The notes: a model not told the origin generated them from the letters alone. A DNA stretch of 64,000 bases from Paenibacillus donghaensis (GCF_002192415.1 NZ_CP021780.1:7812001-7876000); one strand, 5' to 3'. Counted from the first letter of the stretch, positions 37,893-45,955 are shown. Translations and numbers: made by a program.

Positions 37893-38020
37893 ATGCTTAC
37901 GAAGTAAGTTTTGTACGAAGGAACACAAGGAAGCTTATGCTCACAAAACTAAGCTAATGCTTACGAAGTAAGTTTTGTACGAAGAAACACATGGAAGCTT
38001 ATGCTCACAAAACTTTTAGG
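37893..38020 (+). repeat. Tandem 64-bp repeat supplying the ribosome binding site of the second permease (family A)
   Basis: Two units 64 bp apart, each starting ATGCTTACGAAGTAAG and ending GCTTATGCTCACAAAACT. AAGTTTTG pairs with CAAAACTT, and CTTACGAAGTAAG makes a mini-hairpin. The last unit runs into TTTTAGGAGG. Same layout as before purS, where the pairs are AGTTTTA/TAAAACT and GCTTCCGAAGC: sequence differs but pairing is kept. Confidence 0.75.
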
Positions 38021-38029
38021 AGGAATAGT

Positions 38030-38680
38030 ATGGATTTTGCCGGTGCATATTCTCCAGATAATCTGAAGTTTCTGCTGGATGGATTATATATTACGCTGAT
38101 TGTGGCGTTTGTTTCGATTATTTTCAGCTTTGTAATTGGCTGTATCATAGGTGTGATCCGTTATTCGAAGGTTCCTGTATTATCTCCCGTTATGTTTGTG
38201 CTTGTGGAGCTGGTGCGCAACCTGCCGCTGCTGCTGATTATTTTCTTTATCCGCTTCGCCTTGCCGGAGGTAGGGATTAAGATGGGGCTGATTACAGCGG
38301 CAATTGTAGCGCTAACCATCTTCGAGGCGGCGATGATTGCCGAGATTGTACGCGGAGGTTTAACTTCCGTTGATAAAGGCCAGATCGAAGCTGCACGCTC
38401 CTCCGGTCTGAGCAACATTCAGACTTTGTGGCATATCGTGCTTCCCCAGGGACTGCGCCGGATGGTTCCGCCGCTGGTCAGCCAGTTCATTTCTTTGCTG
38501 AAGGATACCTCGCTTGCGGTAATCATCTCCTTGCCAGAGCTGATGCATAACGCCAATATTGTGATCGGGCATGAATATTCTTACGCGATTCCAACATTGT
38601 TGCTTGTAGCTGTGGTTTACTTCCTGGTGAACTATCTGCTGTCTGTTCTCTCAAGAAGACTGGAAACCAAAATGGTCTAA
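38030..38680 (+). CDS. glnP: Glutamine-type ABC transporter permease 2
   Basis: 216 residues; start at the ATG after TTTTAGGAGGAATAGT. Same permease family as its neighbour, with LVELVRNLPLLLIIFFIRF and the ATPase-docking loop EAARSSGLSNIQTLWHIVLPQ. It would pair with permease 1 as a heterodimer. Gene symbols for the two permeases are by analogy to the B. subtilis glnQHMP order. Confidence 0.9.
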   Translation: MDFAGAYSPDNLKFLLDGLYITLIVAFVSIIFSFVIGCIIGVIRYSKVPVLSPVMFVLVELVRNLPLLLIIFFIRFALPEVGIKMGLITAAIVALTIFEAAMIAEIVRGGLTSVDKGQIEAARSSGLSNIQTLWHIVLPQGLRRMVPPLVSQFISLLKDTSLAVIISLPELMHNANIVIGHEYSYAIPTLLLVAVVYFLVNYLLSVLSRRLETKMV

Positions 38681-38770
38681 AAAATTAGCACAACGTGCTG
38701 AAAATCGTATGAAAACAAGTTTTATTATGGTAGTATAATGGTCAACATCTCTTGGCAGGAGCAGTGGGCG

Positions 38771-40063
38771 ATGGGATTATCTATACTAAAGTACAGATTC
38801 GTGCAAATTATATTGGTTGCAGCAGGAACAGCTGTAGCCGGAGAATTCAAGATTAATCCGTTCGATGGAGACATCTTTCGGATTGCCATGGGCAGCAGCG
38901 CTTTTCTGCTGTTTTTGCTTTTAATGAGGCAGCTGCCTTACATCACAACAGGGATTGTTACAGGCACCGTCGTGCTGCTGTTCCGCACAGCGATGGATGC
39001 TGTAACAGGTAGTAGTCTTTCCTTGCTGGAGAGCATGAACAGCCACTTCTCGGCGATGGTCTATTATATTGTGTTTGCCGCTCTGATGAGTCTGATCAAG
39101 AGTCGGGTGGATACGTTCCATCCGCTGGTGCTGGGCGGTGTTGCCGCGCTAATTGATCTGGTCTCTAATGAGATGGAGCTGCTGACCCGGCTGATTGTGC
39201 TCGATTCCAGCTCGTTCCGACTGAATGAATGGACGTATCTAATGGCGATTGCCGTGCTGCGCACCTACTTCACAACCGGCGTATACAGCAGCATCTCAGT
39301 AAGTCAGCTGCGGATCACGCAGCGGGAGCAGAACCGGCGAATGGAGCAGATGCTGGGTTTCGGCTCCGGGCTGTACGGAGAGGTGTTCTACCTCAAGAAA
39401 TCCATCGGGACGCTGGAGCATGCAACGTTACGCAGCTTCGAGCTGTACAGCGGTCTCAAGGAAGAAGGGCATCAGGACTACAGCCGCCAGGTGCTGAATA
39501 TGACCCAAGAGCTGCATGAGGTGAAGAAGGATTCCCAGCGTATACTGGCAGGGCTTATGAAGCTGGTTGACCGTGAGCTGGCCGGGGATCTGGATATGCA
39601 GCTATCAGGAATCCTCCGTTTTACGATCAAGAGCAATGCCAAATACGCCGAAATGCTTGGCAAAAACATCAGTTTCAGCCTGAATCAAACCTCTGACTAT
39701 ATAACCGCTAGCTACATTCCCCTGCTGACATTGCTTAATAACCTTACCGCCAATGCGGTAGAAGTGATCAAAGGCAAAGGCAGAATCTCCCTTGATGTGT
39801 ATGAGAAATCGGGTACGACCGTCTTTTCTGTGACTGACAGCGGCAGCGGGATTCAAGCCCTGGACCGCGATTTGTTGTTTGAGCCCGGATTTACGACCAA
39901 GTTCGACGAAGAAGGTGTGGCTGCGACAGGGATCGGATTGTCCCATGTGCGTGACATTGTGGAGCTGTTCGAAGGAGAAATCAAGGTGAAGACAGCTTCA
40001 AGTGCCGGCGGAGCGATGTTTCAGATTCTGCTGCCTACGGCCAAGCTGCGGAAGGAGGAATAA
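38771..40063 (+). CDS. glnK: Sensor histidine kinase, GlnK (YcbA)-like
   Basis: 430 residues from the ATG at 38771, which has AGGAG 9 bases upstream. An ATG at 38738 lies within a TATAAT-like box (38734) and lacks a ribosome binding site. Five to six membrane helices fill the first 170 residues (FVQIILVAAGTAVAG, AFLLFLLLMRQLPYITTGIV and others). The likely phosphorylated His is 217 in LEHATLRSFELYSGL. The ATPase part has NNLTANAVEVI (N-box), DSGSGI (G1) and GIGLSHVRDIVELF (G2). The response regulator begins 1 base after its stop. By analogy with B. subtilis GlnK/GlnL it responds to glutamine and controls glutamine uptake or use. Confidence 0.85.
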   Translation: MGLSILKYRFVQIILVAAGTAVAGEFKINPFDGDIFRIAMGSSAFLLFLLLMRQLPYITTGIVTGTVVLLFRTAMDAVTGSSLSLLESMNSHFSAMVYYIVFAALMSLIKSRVDTFHPLVLGGVAALIDLVSNEMELLTRLIVLDSSSFRLNEWTYLMAIAVLRTYFTTGVYSSISVSQLRITQREQNRRMEQMLGFGSGLYGEVFYLKKSIGTLEHATLRSFELYSGLKEEGHQDYSRQVLNMTQELHEVKKDSQRILAGLMKLVDRELAGDLDMQLSGILRFTIKSNAKYAEMLGKNISFSLNQTSDYITASYIPLLTLLNNLTANAVEVIKGKGRISLDVYEKSGTTVFSVTDSGSGIQALDRDLLFEPGFTTKFDEEGVAATGIGLSHVRDIVELFEGEIKVKTASSAGGAMFQILLPTAKLRKEE

Positions 40064-40064
40064 T

Positions 40065-40970
40065 ATGCCGCTTTCTTTCTGTATCGTGGATGACGATGCG
40101 GCAGCCAGACGGATGCTGCAGCATATTATCGAAGACAGCGGACTCGGCGAAGTGGTGGGAACAGCCGACGGGGGGCAGGAGGGAGTCAAGCTGATCCTCG
40201 GCGAAGCGCCAGATATTGTGCTGATGGATCTGCTGATGCCGGATCAGGATGGCATTGAGACGATTAATTCCCTGCAGGCGCAGGGCTGCCGTTCCAAGTT
40301 CGTGATGATCTCGCAGATTGAGAATGGGGATCTGGTCGGGCGCGCCTACCGCAGCGGGATTGAGTTCTTCATCCGCAAGCCGATCAACAAGTTCGAGGTG
40401 GAGGCTGTGCTGCAAAAGGTGAATGAGCGTTATGCGATCAACCGCTACCTGGAAGAGATCAAGTCCAGCCTGTTCAAGCTGGAAGGGCTGCAGTTCGGTC
40501 CGCCGCCGATCCCTCCCGCCAAACGTTCGGTGAAGGAGATTATCCAGCCGATCCTGATGAATATCGGAATGATCTCGGAGAACGGCAGCCGGGACATTAT
40601 TATCATTATGGAGCAGATAGCAGCCAGAGGAGGAGAAATGGGTACGCTGCCGCCGCTGAAAGAGCTGTATGGATGGGCTGCTGCCACAACCAAAGAAACC
40701 CCCGCCGAGATTGCCAAGGAGGTCAAAGCGGTGGAACAGCGACTGCGCCGCGCGATGGCGGCAGGCCTGACCAATCTGGCTTCCATTGGGCTAACGGATT
40801 ACGGGAATCCCAAGTTCGAATATTATGCGCCGCTCTATTTCGATTTCGAAGAGGTGCGGCTGAAGATGAAAGAGATTGAGCAAGGCCGGGAAACGGGCAA
40901 GATCAAGGTAAACATCCGTAAATTCCTGCAGGTGCTCCATCTGGAGCTGCAGGAGGGAAGCAGTCGGTAG
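40065..40970 (+). CDS. glnL: Response regulator, GlnL (YcbB)-like
   Basis: 301 residues; start ATG after AAGGAGGAATAAT. Receiver domain 1-120 with acidic pocket VDDDAA, phospho-acceptor Asp55 in IVLMDLLMPDQDG, and Lys in FIRKPINKFE. A coiled linker leads to the YcbB-type output domain (PPIPPAKRSVKEIIQPILMN, LASIGLTDYGNPKFEYYAPL, VNIRKFLQVLHLEL) rather than a common winged helix. The position beside a glutamine transporter supports the GlnL assignment. Confidence 0.87.
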   Translation: MPLSFCIVDDDAAARRMLQHIIEDSGLGEVVGTADGGQEGVKLILGEAPDIVLMDLLMPDQDGIETINSLQAQGCRSKFVMISQIENGDLVGRAYRSGIEFFIRKPINKFEVEAVLQKVNERYAINRYLEEIKSSLFKLEGLQFGPPPIPPAKRSVKEIIQPILMNIGMISENGSRDIIIIMEQIAARGGEMGTLPPLKELYGWAAATTKETPAEIAKEVKAVEQRLRRAMAAGLTNLASIGLTDYGNPKFEYYAPLYFDFEEVRLKMKEIEQGRETGKIKVNIRKFLQVLHLELQEGSSR

Positions 40971-40989
40971 ACCTTAATAGAGGGTGATG

Positions 40990-41031
40990 ACCTCCAGAAG
41001 CGGATTTCTGCTTCCGGAGGTTATTTATTTT
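40990..41031 (+). terminator. Intrinsic terminator of the two-component genes
   Basis: ACCTCCAGAAGC / GCTTCCGGAGGT with one mismatch, followed by TATTTATTTTA. Confidence 0.8.
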
Positions 41032-41131
41032 AAAATATAAGAATTTATAGGCTTCACGCCATAAATTATCCATCTATTTCTCGCAGAAACGGATGCCGTC
41101 TTTTACAAAGGACGGCGAAGCCATTTCTACT
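41032..41131 (+). repeat. Hairpin repeat, family B copy 2
   Basis: A leader ATATAAGAATTTATAGGC, TTCACGCCATAAATTATCC, then TTTCTCGCAGAAACGG with hairpin GCCGTC-n10-GACGGC and closing GAAGCCATTTCTACTT. Compare copies at 16627 and 43370. The family C element upstream of corA begins 90 bases further on. Confidence 0.7.
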
Positions 41132-41219
41132 TAATAGGAGGGCATTTGGGCACAGCCGTCTTTATGCTGTACAATAAGCAGTGTGATACCCGCTCACTGA
41201 TTCTTTAGCTTACGCTGAA

Positions 41220-41328
41220 CTATAGAACGTGAACATAAGAATGTTATACTCGGAGTATTCAGAAAGTCTGATCCATCAGGCTCTCTGAACACTCCACCCT
41301 TTTATTCTTAAGTTCATCTTATATAACG
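41220..41328 (+). repeat. Hairpin element, family C copy 1, upstream of corA
   Basis: CTATAGAACGTGAACATAAG and TTATTCTTAAGTTCATCTTA form a long outer stem. Inside, GGAGT-TTCAGA pairs with TCTGAA-ACTCC, and GTCTGAT with ATCAGGC. The right end carries AACGGAGGATT, the corA ribosome binding site. Copies at 45849 and 43304 share the outer stem but not the inside. Not specific to corA, so probably not a magnesium riboswitch. Confidence 0.7.
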
Positions 41329-41340
41329 GAGGATTCTTAC

Positions 41341-42300
41341 ATGATACATACAATGGCCGTAACGCCAACAGGTGAAGTGCTGACGGGAATTCCGCTTGCT
41401 GAACTCCAGCTGGAGAATTATGCCTGGATCTGGGCGGATTTTGACATGCCGACGGAAGCGGAAACCCTGCTGCTAGATACCTATTTTCATTTCCATCCAC
41501 TGGCTATCGAGGACTGCATGCATATCCTGCAGCGACCGAAGCTGGATTATTATGAGAAAGTGCAGTTTTTTGTGCTGCATGCCTTGAATGACCAGACGCT
41601 GGAGGCCGAAGAGGTGGATCTGTTCCTGAGCCATAACTTTCTGGTCTCCTATCATCACGATCAGAAGCCGGAAATGAATGAGGCCTGGGAGCAGGTGAAG
41701 AGTGAGATACACAGCCGCAAGGGCTGGTCGGGCGGACCGATGGCGGCAGCTTACCGGGTGATGGACAAGCTGGTGGATAAATATTTCCCCAGCCTATACA
41801 ACATTGAGGATGATCTGGCCGACCTGGAGAGCAGAGGCAGCACAGAATCTGTCGAAGAGCTGATGGGCCAGGTGTTCGATGTGCGCGGAAGGTTGCTTAA
41901 GCTGCGCCGGACCATTGTGCCGATGCGTGATCTGATGTACCGGATTGTCAATTCCCAGCATGTCCAGAGCAATGGCGAGGAACGGATCTACTTCGGAGAT
42001 ATCTACGATCATCTGCTGAAGCTGACCGATATGATCGAAGTTGACCGCGAAATGACGGCAGATCTGCGGGATAGTTACATCTCGCTGAATTCGAACCGGA
42101 TGAACTCAATTATGAAGACGCTGACGGTAATTACGACTGTCTTCATGCCGCTGACGCTGATCGCCGGAATTTACGGAATGAACTTCAAGGTGATGCCTGA
42201 GCTGGAATGGAATTATGGCTATTTCGGCGTGCTGCTGCTGATGGTAGTGCTGGGCATCGGGATGTTTGGCTGGTTCCGGCGCAGCGGATGGTTTAAGTAA
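41341..42300 (+). CDS. corA: CorA-type divalent cation transporter
   Basis: 319 residues. Long cytoplasmic helical domain followed by two C-terminal membrane helices and the hallmark pore motif GMN (AGIYGMNFKVMPE) at about residue 280. VFMPLTLIAGIYGMN and YFGVLLLMVVLGIGMFGWF are the helices. Moves Mg2+ (or Co2+/Ni2+) down the membrane potential as a pentamer. Ribosome binding site GGAGG lies in the family C repeat. A short hairpin, AAGCCTCCC/GGGAGGCTT, follows without a T run. Confidence 0.92.
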   Translation: MIHTMAVTPTGEVLTGIPLAELQLENYAWIWADFDMPTEAETLLLDTYFHFHPLAIEDCMHILQRPKLDYYEKVQFFVLHALNDQTLEAEEVDLFLSHNFLVSYHHDQKPEMNEAWEQVKSEIHSRKGWSGGPMAAAYRVMDKLVDKYFPSLYNIEDDLADLESRGSTESVEELMGQVFDVRGRLLKLRRTIVPMRDLMYRIVNSQHVQSNGEERIYFGDIYDHLLKLTDMIEVDREMTADLRDSYISLNSNRMNSIMKTLTVITTVFMPLTLIAGIYGMNFKVMPELEWNYGYFGVLLLMVVLGIGMFGWFRRSGWFK

Positions 42301-42404
42301 TGCTGCATAAGCCTCCCGGGGGAGGGAGGCTTGGCGAAGAGCCAATCTGAGCGGAACGCGCTCGGAGAAGGGCCGTGCCGCAGACTTGGCACAGGCATAA
42401 AGAG

Positions 42405-42432
42405 AACGCCGCCGTCTATTTGCGGCGGCGTT
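42405..42432 (-). terminator. Hairpin at the end of the minus-strand Gly/Lys-rich gene
   Basis: AACGCCGCCG / CGGCGGCGTT with an 8-base loop that contains the stop codon of the minus-strand gene. On the minus strand it is followed by CTCTTTATG, a weak T tract. Confidence 0.6.
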
Positions 42433-42970
42433 TGCCGGAAGCCGGAGCCGAGCGGCGCCGTTTCTGGGGAGCGGCCTTGCGGCGCGGCGCGGCAGGGCGG
42501 TTCTTCCTGCGCCGCTTCGGTGTATAGAGTGCGGCGTCCTCTTCTGCGGCCAGTGCTCCGGCGGCTCCGCCCTTTTTTTTGCCGAAGGTTCCCATCACAA
42601 GCTTGACCATCGGAGCCATCTGCTGGAAGCTGTTCATCACCTTCTGCACCTTGCCCATGGAGCTAACGATTCCGTCGATTCCGCCCATACGGTCAATAAT
42701 TCCCTTGATCTGCTCTATATTGGCCAGATTTCCCAGGCCACCGAGATTGCCAAGACTTCCAAGCAGCCCGCCGCTCTTGGCTTCAATTGCTTCAACTGCG
42801 GGCAGAGCCACCGCCGTATCCACAATCTCTGCGTTATATGCAGGGAGGATTCCGGTATCGACGGGGACGGGGGCCGGCACATAGGGGCTGACTCCAGGAT
42901 AAGGAGATGTATAAGGCTGGGCTAGCGAACGCGCGCTTCGGCGGGAATGGTTATAGTAATGATCAGGCAT
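42416..42970 (-). CDS. YqfQ/VrrA-like low-complexity protein
   Basis: 184 residues from the ATG at 42970 (AAGGA upstream); an upstream in-frame ATG at 43024 is less likely. Tyr/Pro-rich N-terminus (QPYTSPYPGVSPYVPAP), Gly/Leu/Asn-rich middle (GGLLGSLGNLGGLGNL), a helical core with GKVQKVMNSFQQMAPMVKLV resembling the YqfQ core, and a strongly basic tail of Lys/Arg/Pro/Ala. No signal peptide. YqfQ-like proteins are known from spore formers but their job is unclear. The assignment rests on layout and is tentative. Confidence 0.6.
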   Translation of the reverse strand: MPDHYYNHSRRSARSLAQPYTSPYPGVSPYVPAPVPVDTGILPAYNAEIVDTAVALPAVEAIEAKSGGLLGSLGNLGGLGNLANIEQIKGIIDRMGGIDGIVSSMGKVQKVMNSFQQMAPMVKLVMGTFGKKKGGAAGALAAEEDAALYTPKRRRKNRPAAPRRKAAPQKRRRSAPASGKRRRK

Positions 42971-43117
42971 AATATCACATTCCTTCATTAGTGGTTTGCT
43001 ATACTGTATGTCATGGGCGAACATACGGTATAGACGAATGCCCGGTTTATCGGGATAGGAGCGGAAAAGGGCAGGTGCCCAGACCTGACAGTGGAAGTGA
43101 AGAAACCGTGTCCGCGC

Positions 43118-43245
43118 TTGATTTTCGGCAACTATGTAGTACTATAGTGTAGGCAGGAAGACCTTCGGCAGCGCTGGGGAATGCAGGTTCCACACCCGAG
43201 ATGTGTGCGCCAGTGATGGACGGTTGTCCGTCATTTTCGTTCTTT
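43118..43245 (+). ncRNA. Candidate small structured RNA with own promoter and terminator
   Basis: In the otherwise empty gap 42971-43303, TTGATT (43118) and TACTAT (43140) 16 bases apart make a possible promoter. Downstream, CGCTGG (43172) pairs with CCAGTG (43210) around two inner hairpins, GGAA/TTCC and ACAC/GTGT. ATGGACGG pairs with CCGTCAT at 43216-43234 and is followed by TTTTCGTTCTTT, a usable terminator. The RNA would be about 90 bases. I do not recognise it as any standard RNA. Evidence is structural only. Confidence 0.35.
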
Positions 43246-43303
43246 ACAGCGTGAAACCGTTAATGCTTGAAAAATGCGCTCCAGTACAATATAGTAAAGG
43301 CAA

Positions 43304-43540
43304 GATATAGAACTTGAACTTAAACTAAAAGGGTTACCATTTAAGTTCGTCTTATATAGTCGCATTTATTTTTAAATATAAAAATTTATCTGTTTCCACG
43401 TTATCAATTATCCTTCTATTTCTCGCTGAAACGTCCCCGTCCTTCTAAAAGGACGGGGAAGCCGATTCCACTTGTGCTTTCGGATAGCGGTTTTGTAAGG
43501 AGCTTAATCTATGTAGCTAATGCTGACAAAACTTTTAGGG
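43304..43540 (+). repeat. Composite of three repeat families upstream of yerC (C, B, A)
   Basis: Three elements follow one another. First a short family C hairpin (ATAGAACTTGAACTTAAAC and TTTAAGTTCGTCTTATATAG, 43304-43360). Then family B copy 3 (leader ATATAAAAATTTATC, then TTTCTCGCTGAAACG with CCCCGTCCTT/AAGGACGGGG, 43370-43472). Last a family A unit (GGTTTTG ... GCTAATGCTGACAAAACTTT) that ends in TAGGGG, the yerC ribosome binding site. Confidence 0.7.
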
Positions 43541-43552
43541 GATGATGAATAC

Positions 43553-43843
43553 ATGCAGCTCAAGAAGCTAGACGATAGAAGTATTGACCAATTATTTGAA
43601 GCCATTTTAACCTTGAAAAATATGGAAGAATGTTATGTTTTCTTTGACGACTTATGCACTGTAAACGAGATCCAATCGCTGTCGCAGCGGCTGGAGGTTG
43701 CCCGCATGTTAGGTAAAGGTTCTACATACAATCAGATCGAAGCTGAAACCGGGGCAAGCACGGCGACTATTTCGCGCGTGAAACGCTGCCTGAATTACGG
43801 GAATGACGGCTATAAGCTGACGCTGGAACGTTTAGGACGCTAG
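43553..43843 (+). CDS. yerC: YerC/YecD-type TrpR-like DNA-binding protein
   Basis: 96 residues from the ATG after AGGGGATGATGAATAC. Matches the Trp-repressor-related YerC family: LFEAILTLKNMEECYVFFDDLCT, then EIQSLSQRLEVARML, the helix-turn-helix TYNQIEAETGASTATISRVKR and the CLNYGNDGYKL tail. Members are small regulators of unknown effector. The chelatase gene starts 3 bases after the stop, so they are one unit. Confidence 0.88.
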   Translation: MQLKKLDDRSIDQLFEAILTLKNMEECYVFFDDLCTVNEIQSLSQRLEVARMLGKGSTYNQIEAETGASTATISRVKRCLNYGNDGYKLTLERLGR

Positions 43844-43846
43844 AAG

Positions 43847-44620
43847 ATGAAGCCGGGCGTGCTTATTATCAGCCATGGCTCCCGCGATAAGACCTGGGTT
43901 GGCATCGTAGAGGAAGCCGTTAGCGGATTGTCGCTGCGTGAAGAGATGCCTGTTGCCGTTTCTTTTCTGGAGCTGGTTGAAGGCCGTTTGATTCAGGATG
44001 GAATTGATGAGTTGGAATACGCAGGGGTCACAGATATCATTGTGATCCCCTTGTTTGTGTCTTCTGGTAGCACCCATGTTGATGAGATAGAATATGCATT
44101 GGGCGCCAAGTCTGAGCCTGAACGCGAGACGGATCTGGAATTATTCACTGTGAAGGCGGCTGTACACTACGGCTATCCGGTCGACGATGACCCGGATATT
44201 GCCGTCATGATCTGGGACAAGCTGCGCGAATTATCGGTAGAGCCGGAGCGGGAGACGATTCTGCTTGTGGGGCACGGAAGTAGGCATGAAGGCTTCAGGC
44301 AGCGTTGGCAGCAGGGGATCTCCTCCTTGGCCGAGCGGGTGCGGAAGCTCAGCGGAGCTGCGGCGGCAGATTATGGCCTGCTGAATCCCGACAGTGTGAA
44401 GGCGAAGGTGGAGTATTGGCAGGAGCGGGGACATTCGGTGCTGGTGGCGCCGCTGTTTCTGAGTGAAGGTTATTTTACCAAACAGGTGATTCCGGCGAGG
44501 CTTCAAGGGCTAAACTATAAATATTCCGGTCAGACGTTGTTGCCTCATCCGCTGCTTCCGCACTGGATTGAACAGCAGGTGGAGCAGAAACTGGAAGAAC
44601 TGCGTAATAGCGCGATTTAG
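43847..44620 (+). CDS. CbiX/SirB-type sirohydrochlorin chelatase
   Basis: 257 residues made of two similar halves. Each begins with a His-Gly-Ser-Arg motif: ISHGSRDKTW (His10) and VGHGSRHEGF (His143). VIVPLFVSSGSTHVDEIE in the first half matches the second metal-binding segment. It inserts iron or cobalt into sirohydrochlorin (siroheme or cobalamin path). No other tetrapyrrole genes lie nearby, so which metal is used cannot be told. Confidence 0.88.
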   Translation: MKPGVLIISHGSRDKTWVGIVEEAVSGLSLREEMPVAVSFLELVEGRLIQDGIDELEYAGVTDIIVIPLFVSSGSTHVDEIEYALGAKSEPERETDLELFTVKAAVHYGYPVDDDPDIAVMIWDKLRELSVEPERETILLVGHGSRHEGFRQRWQQGISSLAERVRKLSGAAAADYGLLNPDSVKAKVEYWQERGHSVLVAPLFLSEGYFTKQVIPARLQGLNYKYSGQTLLPHPLLPHWIEQQVEQKLEELRNSAI

Positions 44621-44789
44621 AAAATAAACTTGAGAATGTTAGGTATGAGAAGGTGGATGGGCCTAATACACAGGGCTTTCTGTTCTTTAAAAAAGCAAAG
44701 GTATGGAGCCGAAGTAGTCAACACTGCAGCAGGCGCATACATTATAGATAGGGTTCGGAATTCAATTTGTAACCCGAAGGTCTCTCACA

Positions 44790-44819
44790 TTGATTGTAGG
44801 GTCTGGAATTGGGTATAAT
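44790..44819 (+). promoter_or_regulatory. Predicted promoter of the lipid kinase gene
   Basis: TTGATT, 18 bases, TATAAT, ending about 40 bases before the start codon at 44860. Confidence 0.55.
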
Positions 44820-44859
44820 CAATAGGTTATCTATTATAAAAACAGGTGGCGTTCCGGTA

Positions 44860-45750
44860 ATGAAAACTGCGAGATTGATCTATAATCCCACTTCTGGACG
44901 GGAAGAAATGAAGAAGCGGCTCGCCGACATTCTGGACCGGCTGGACATGGGGGGCATTGAAGCCTCCTGCCATGCTACGTCCGGAGAAGGCGATGCCACA
45001 TTGGCCGCAGCGGATGCCGTTGAACGCGGATATGATCTGATCATAGCGGCGGGCGGCGATGGAACTTTAAATGAAGTAATAAACGGCATGGCCGAGAAAC
45101 CCAATCTTCCGCCACTGGGTGTGCTTCCGCTGGGAACTACGAACGATTTTGCCCGCGCGATGGGGATTCCCAAGCACTGGGAGGATTCCTGTGATCTGAT
45201 TCTCCGCCAGCAGTCACGTCTGATCGATCTGGGCAAAGCCAACGACCGTTATTTCATTAATATTGCTGGCGGCGGAAGCCTGACGGAATTGACCTATGAG
45301 GTCCCAAGCAAACTGAAGACCATGATGGGCCAGCTTGCCTACTACCTCAAGGGGATTGAGAAAATGGCCAGCCTGTCTCCGACCGAGCTGATCATCCGGG
45401 CCAACGGCCAGGAAGTGATCCATGACGAGTTCATGCTGTTCCTGATCGCCAACACGAATTCCGTAGGCGGCTTCGAGCGGCTTGCTCCCGATGCACGCAT
45501 CGACGACGGCTTATTGGATGTGATCGCGGTGAAGAAATGCAACCTTGCCGAGTTCATCCGTCTGGTCAGTCTGGCCATCCGCGGCGAACATCTGCAGGAC
45601 AAGAAGGTCGTCTACTTCCGCACCGATGCGATGGACGTCATCTCCCCCGATAACGTGCAGCTGAACCTCGACGGTGAACTGGGCGGCACCCTGCCGGGCC
45701 GGTTCCGGATTCTGCCTTCCCATCTGCGAATTTTTGCGCAGAATCAGTAG
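44860..45750 (+). CDS. dagK: Diacylglycerol kinase (DagK/YegS family)
   Basis: 296 residues from the ATG at 44860 (AGGTGG upstream). Catalytic domain: RLIYNPTSGRE at the N-terminus, AAGGDGTLNEVINGM, PLGTTNDFARAMGIP and AGGGSLTELTYE, followed by the beta-rich C-terminal domain with NTNSVGGFERLAPDA. It phosphorylates diacylglycerol from lipoteichoic acid synthesis back to phosphatidic acid. Gene order next to the rRNA methyltransferase is common in Bacilli. No terminator is seen; a CCCTATA-rich stretch with TTTCCCT/AGGGAAA pairing lies at 45775-45840. Confidence 0.9.
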   Translation: MKTARLIYNPTSGREEMKKRLADILDRLDMGGIEASCHATSGEGDATLAAADAVERGYDLIIAAGGDGTLNEVINGMAEKPNLPPLGVLPLGTTNDFARAMGIPKHWEDSCDLILRQQSRLIDLGKANDRYFINIAGGGSLTELTYEVPSKLKTMMGQLAYYLKGIEKMASLSPTELIIRANGQEVIHDEFMLFLIANTNSVGGFERLAPDARIDDGLLDVIAVKKCNLAEFIRLVSLAIRGEHLQDKKVVYFRTDAMDVISPDNVQLNLDGELGGTLPGRFRILPSHLRIFAQNQ

Positions 45751-45848
45751 GGATGGATGAGGATATAACGGTCATTTTTCCCTATAAAGCGTAATATCAA
45801 GCGTAAATTTGCGAATTAAAGGGAAATATTCCCTATAAGATAAGATTC

Positions 45849-45955
45849 TATAGAACGTGAACTTAAGAATGTTACATTTGGAGTTGCCGGGAAGCGCTAT
45901 GACCAGACTTTCTGCCAACTCAGCTGCTTCATTCTTAAGTTCATGATTTATAATC
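45849..45955 (+). repeat. Hairpin element, family C copy 2, upstream of rlmCD
   Basis: CTATAGAACGTGAACTTAAG and CATTCTTAAGTTCATGATTT form a nearly perfect outer stem (GTGAACTTAAGAATG / CATTCTTAAGTTCAT). Inner GAGTTG/CAACTC pair. Same outer arms as at 41220, with a different centre. Confidence 0.72.

Noticed and set aside
38738..38770. Upstream ATG as start of the GlnK-like kinase
   Set aside because: It lies next to a TATAAT box that is probably the promoter and has no Shine-Dalgarno sequence; the ATG at 38771 has AGGAG at good distance.
41220..41328. A magnesium riboswitch (M-box) before corA
   Set aside because: The same outer hairpin stands before yerC and rlmCD, which are not magnesium genes, and the element is too short and different for an M-box.
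44630..44818. A 62-codon frame before the lipid kinase gene
   Set aside because: No ribosome binding site, and it runs through the predicted promoter of the next gene.
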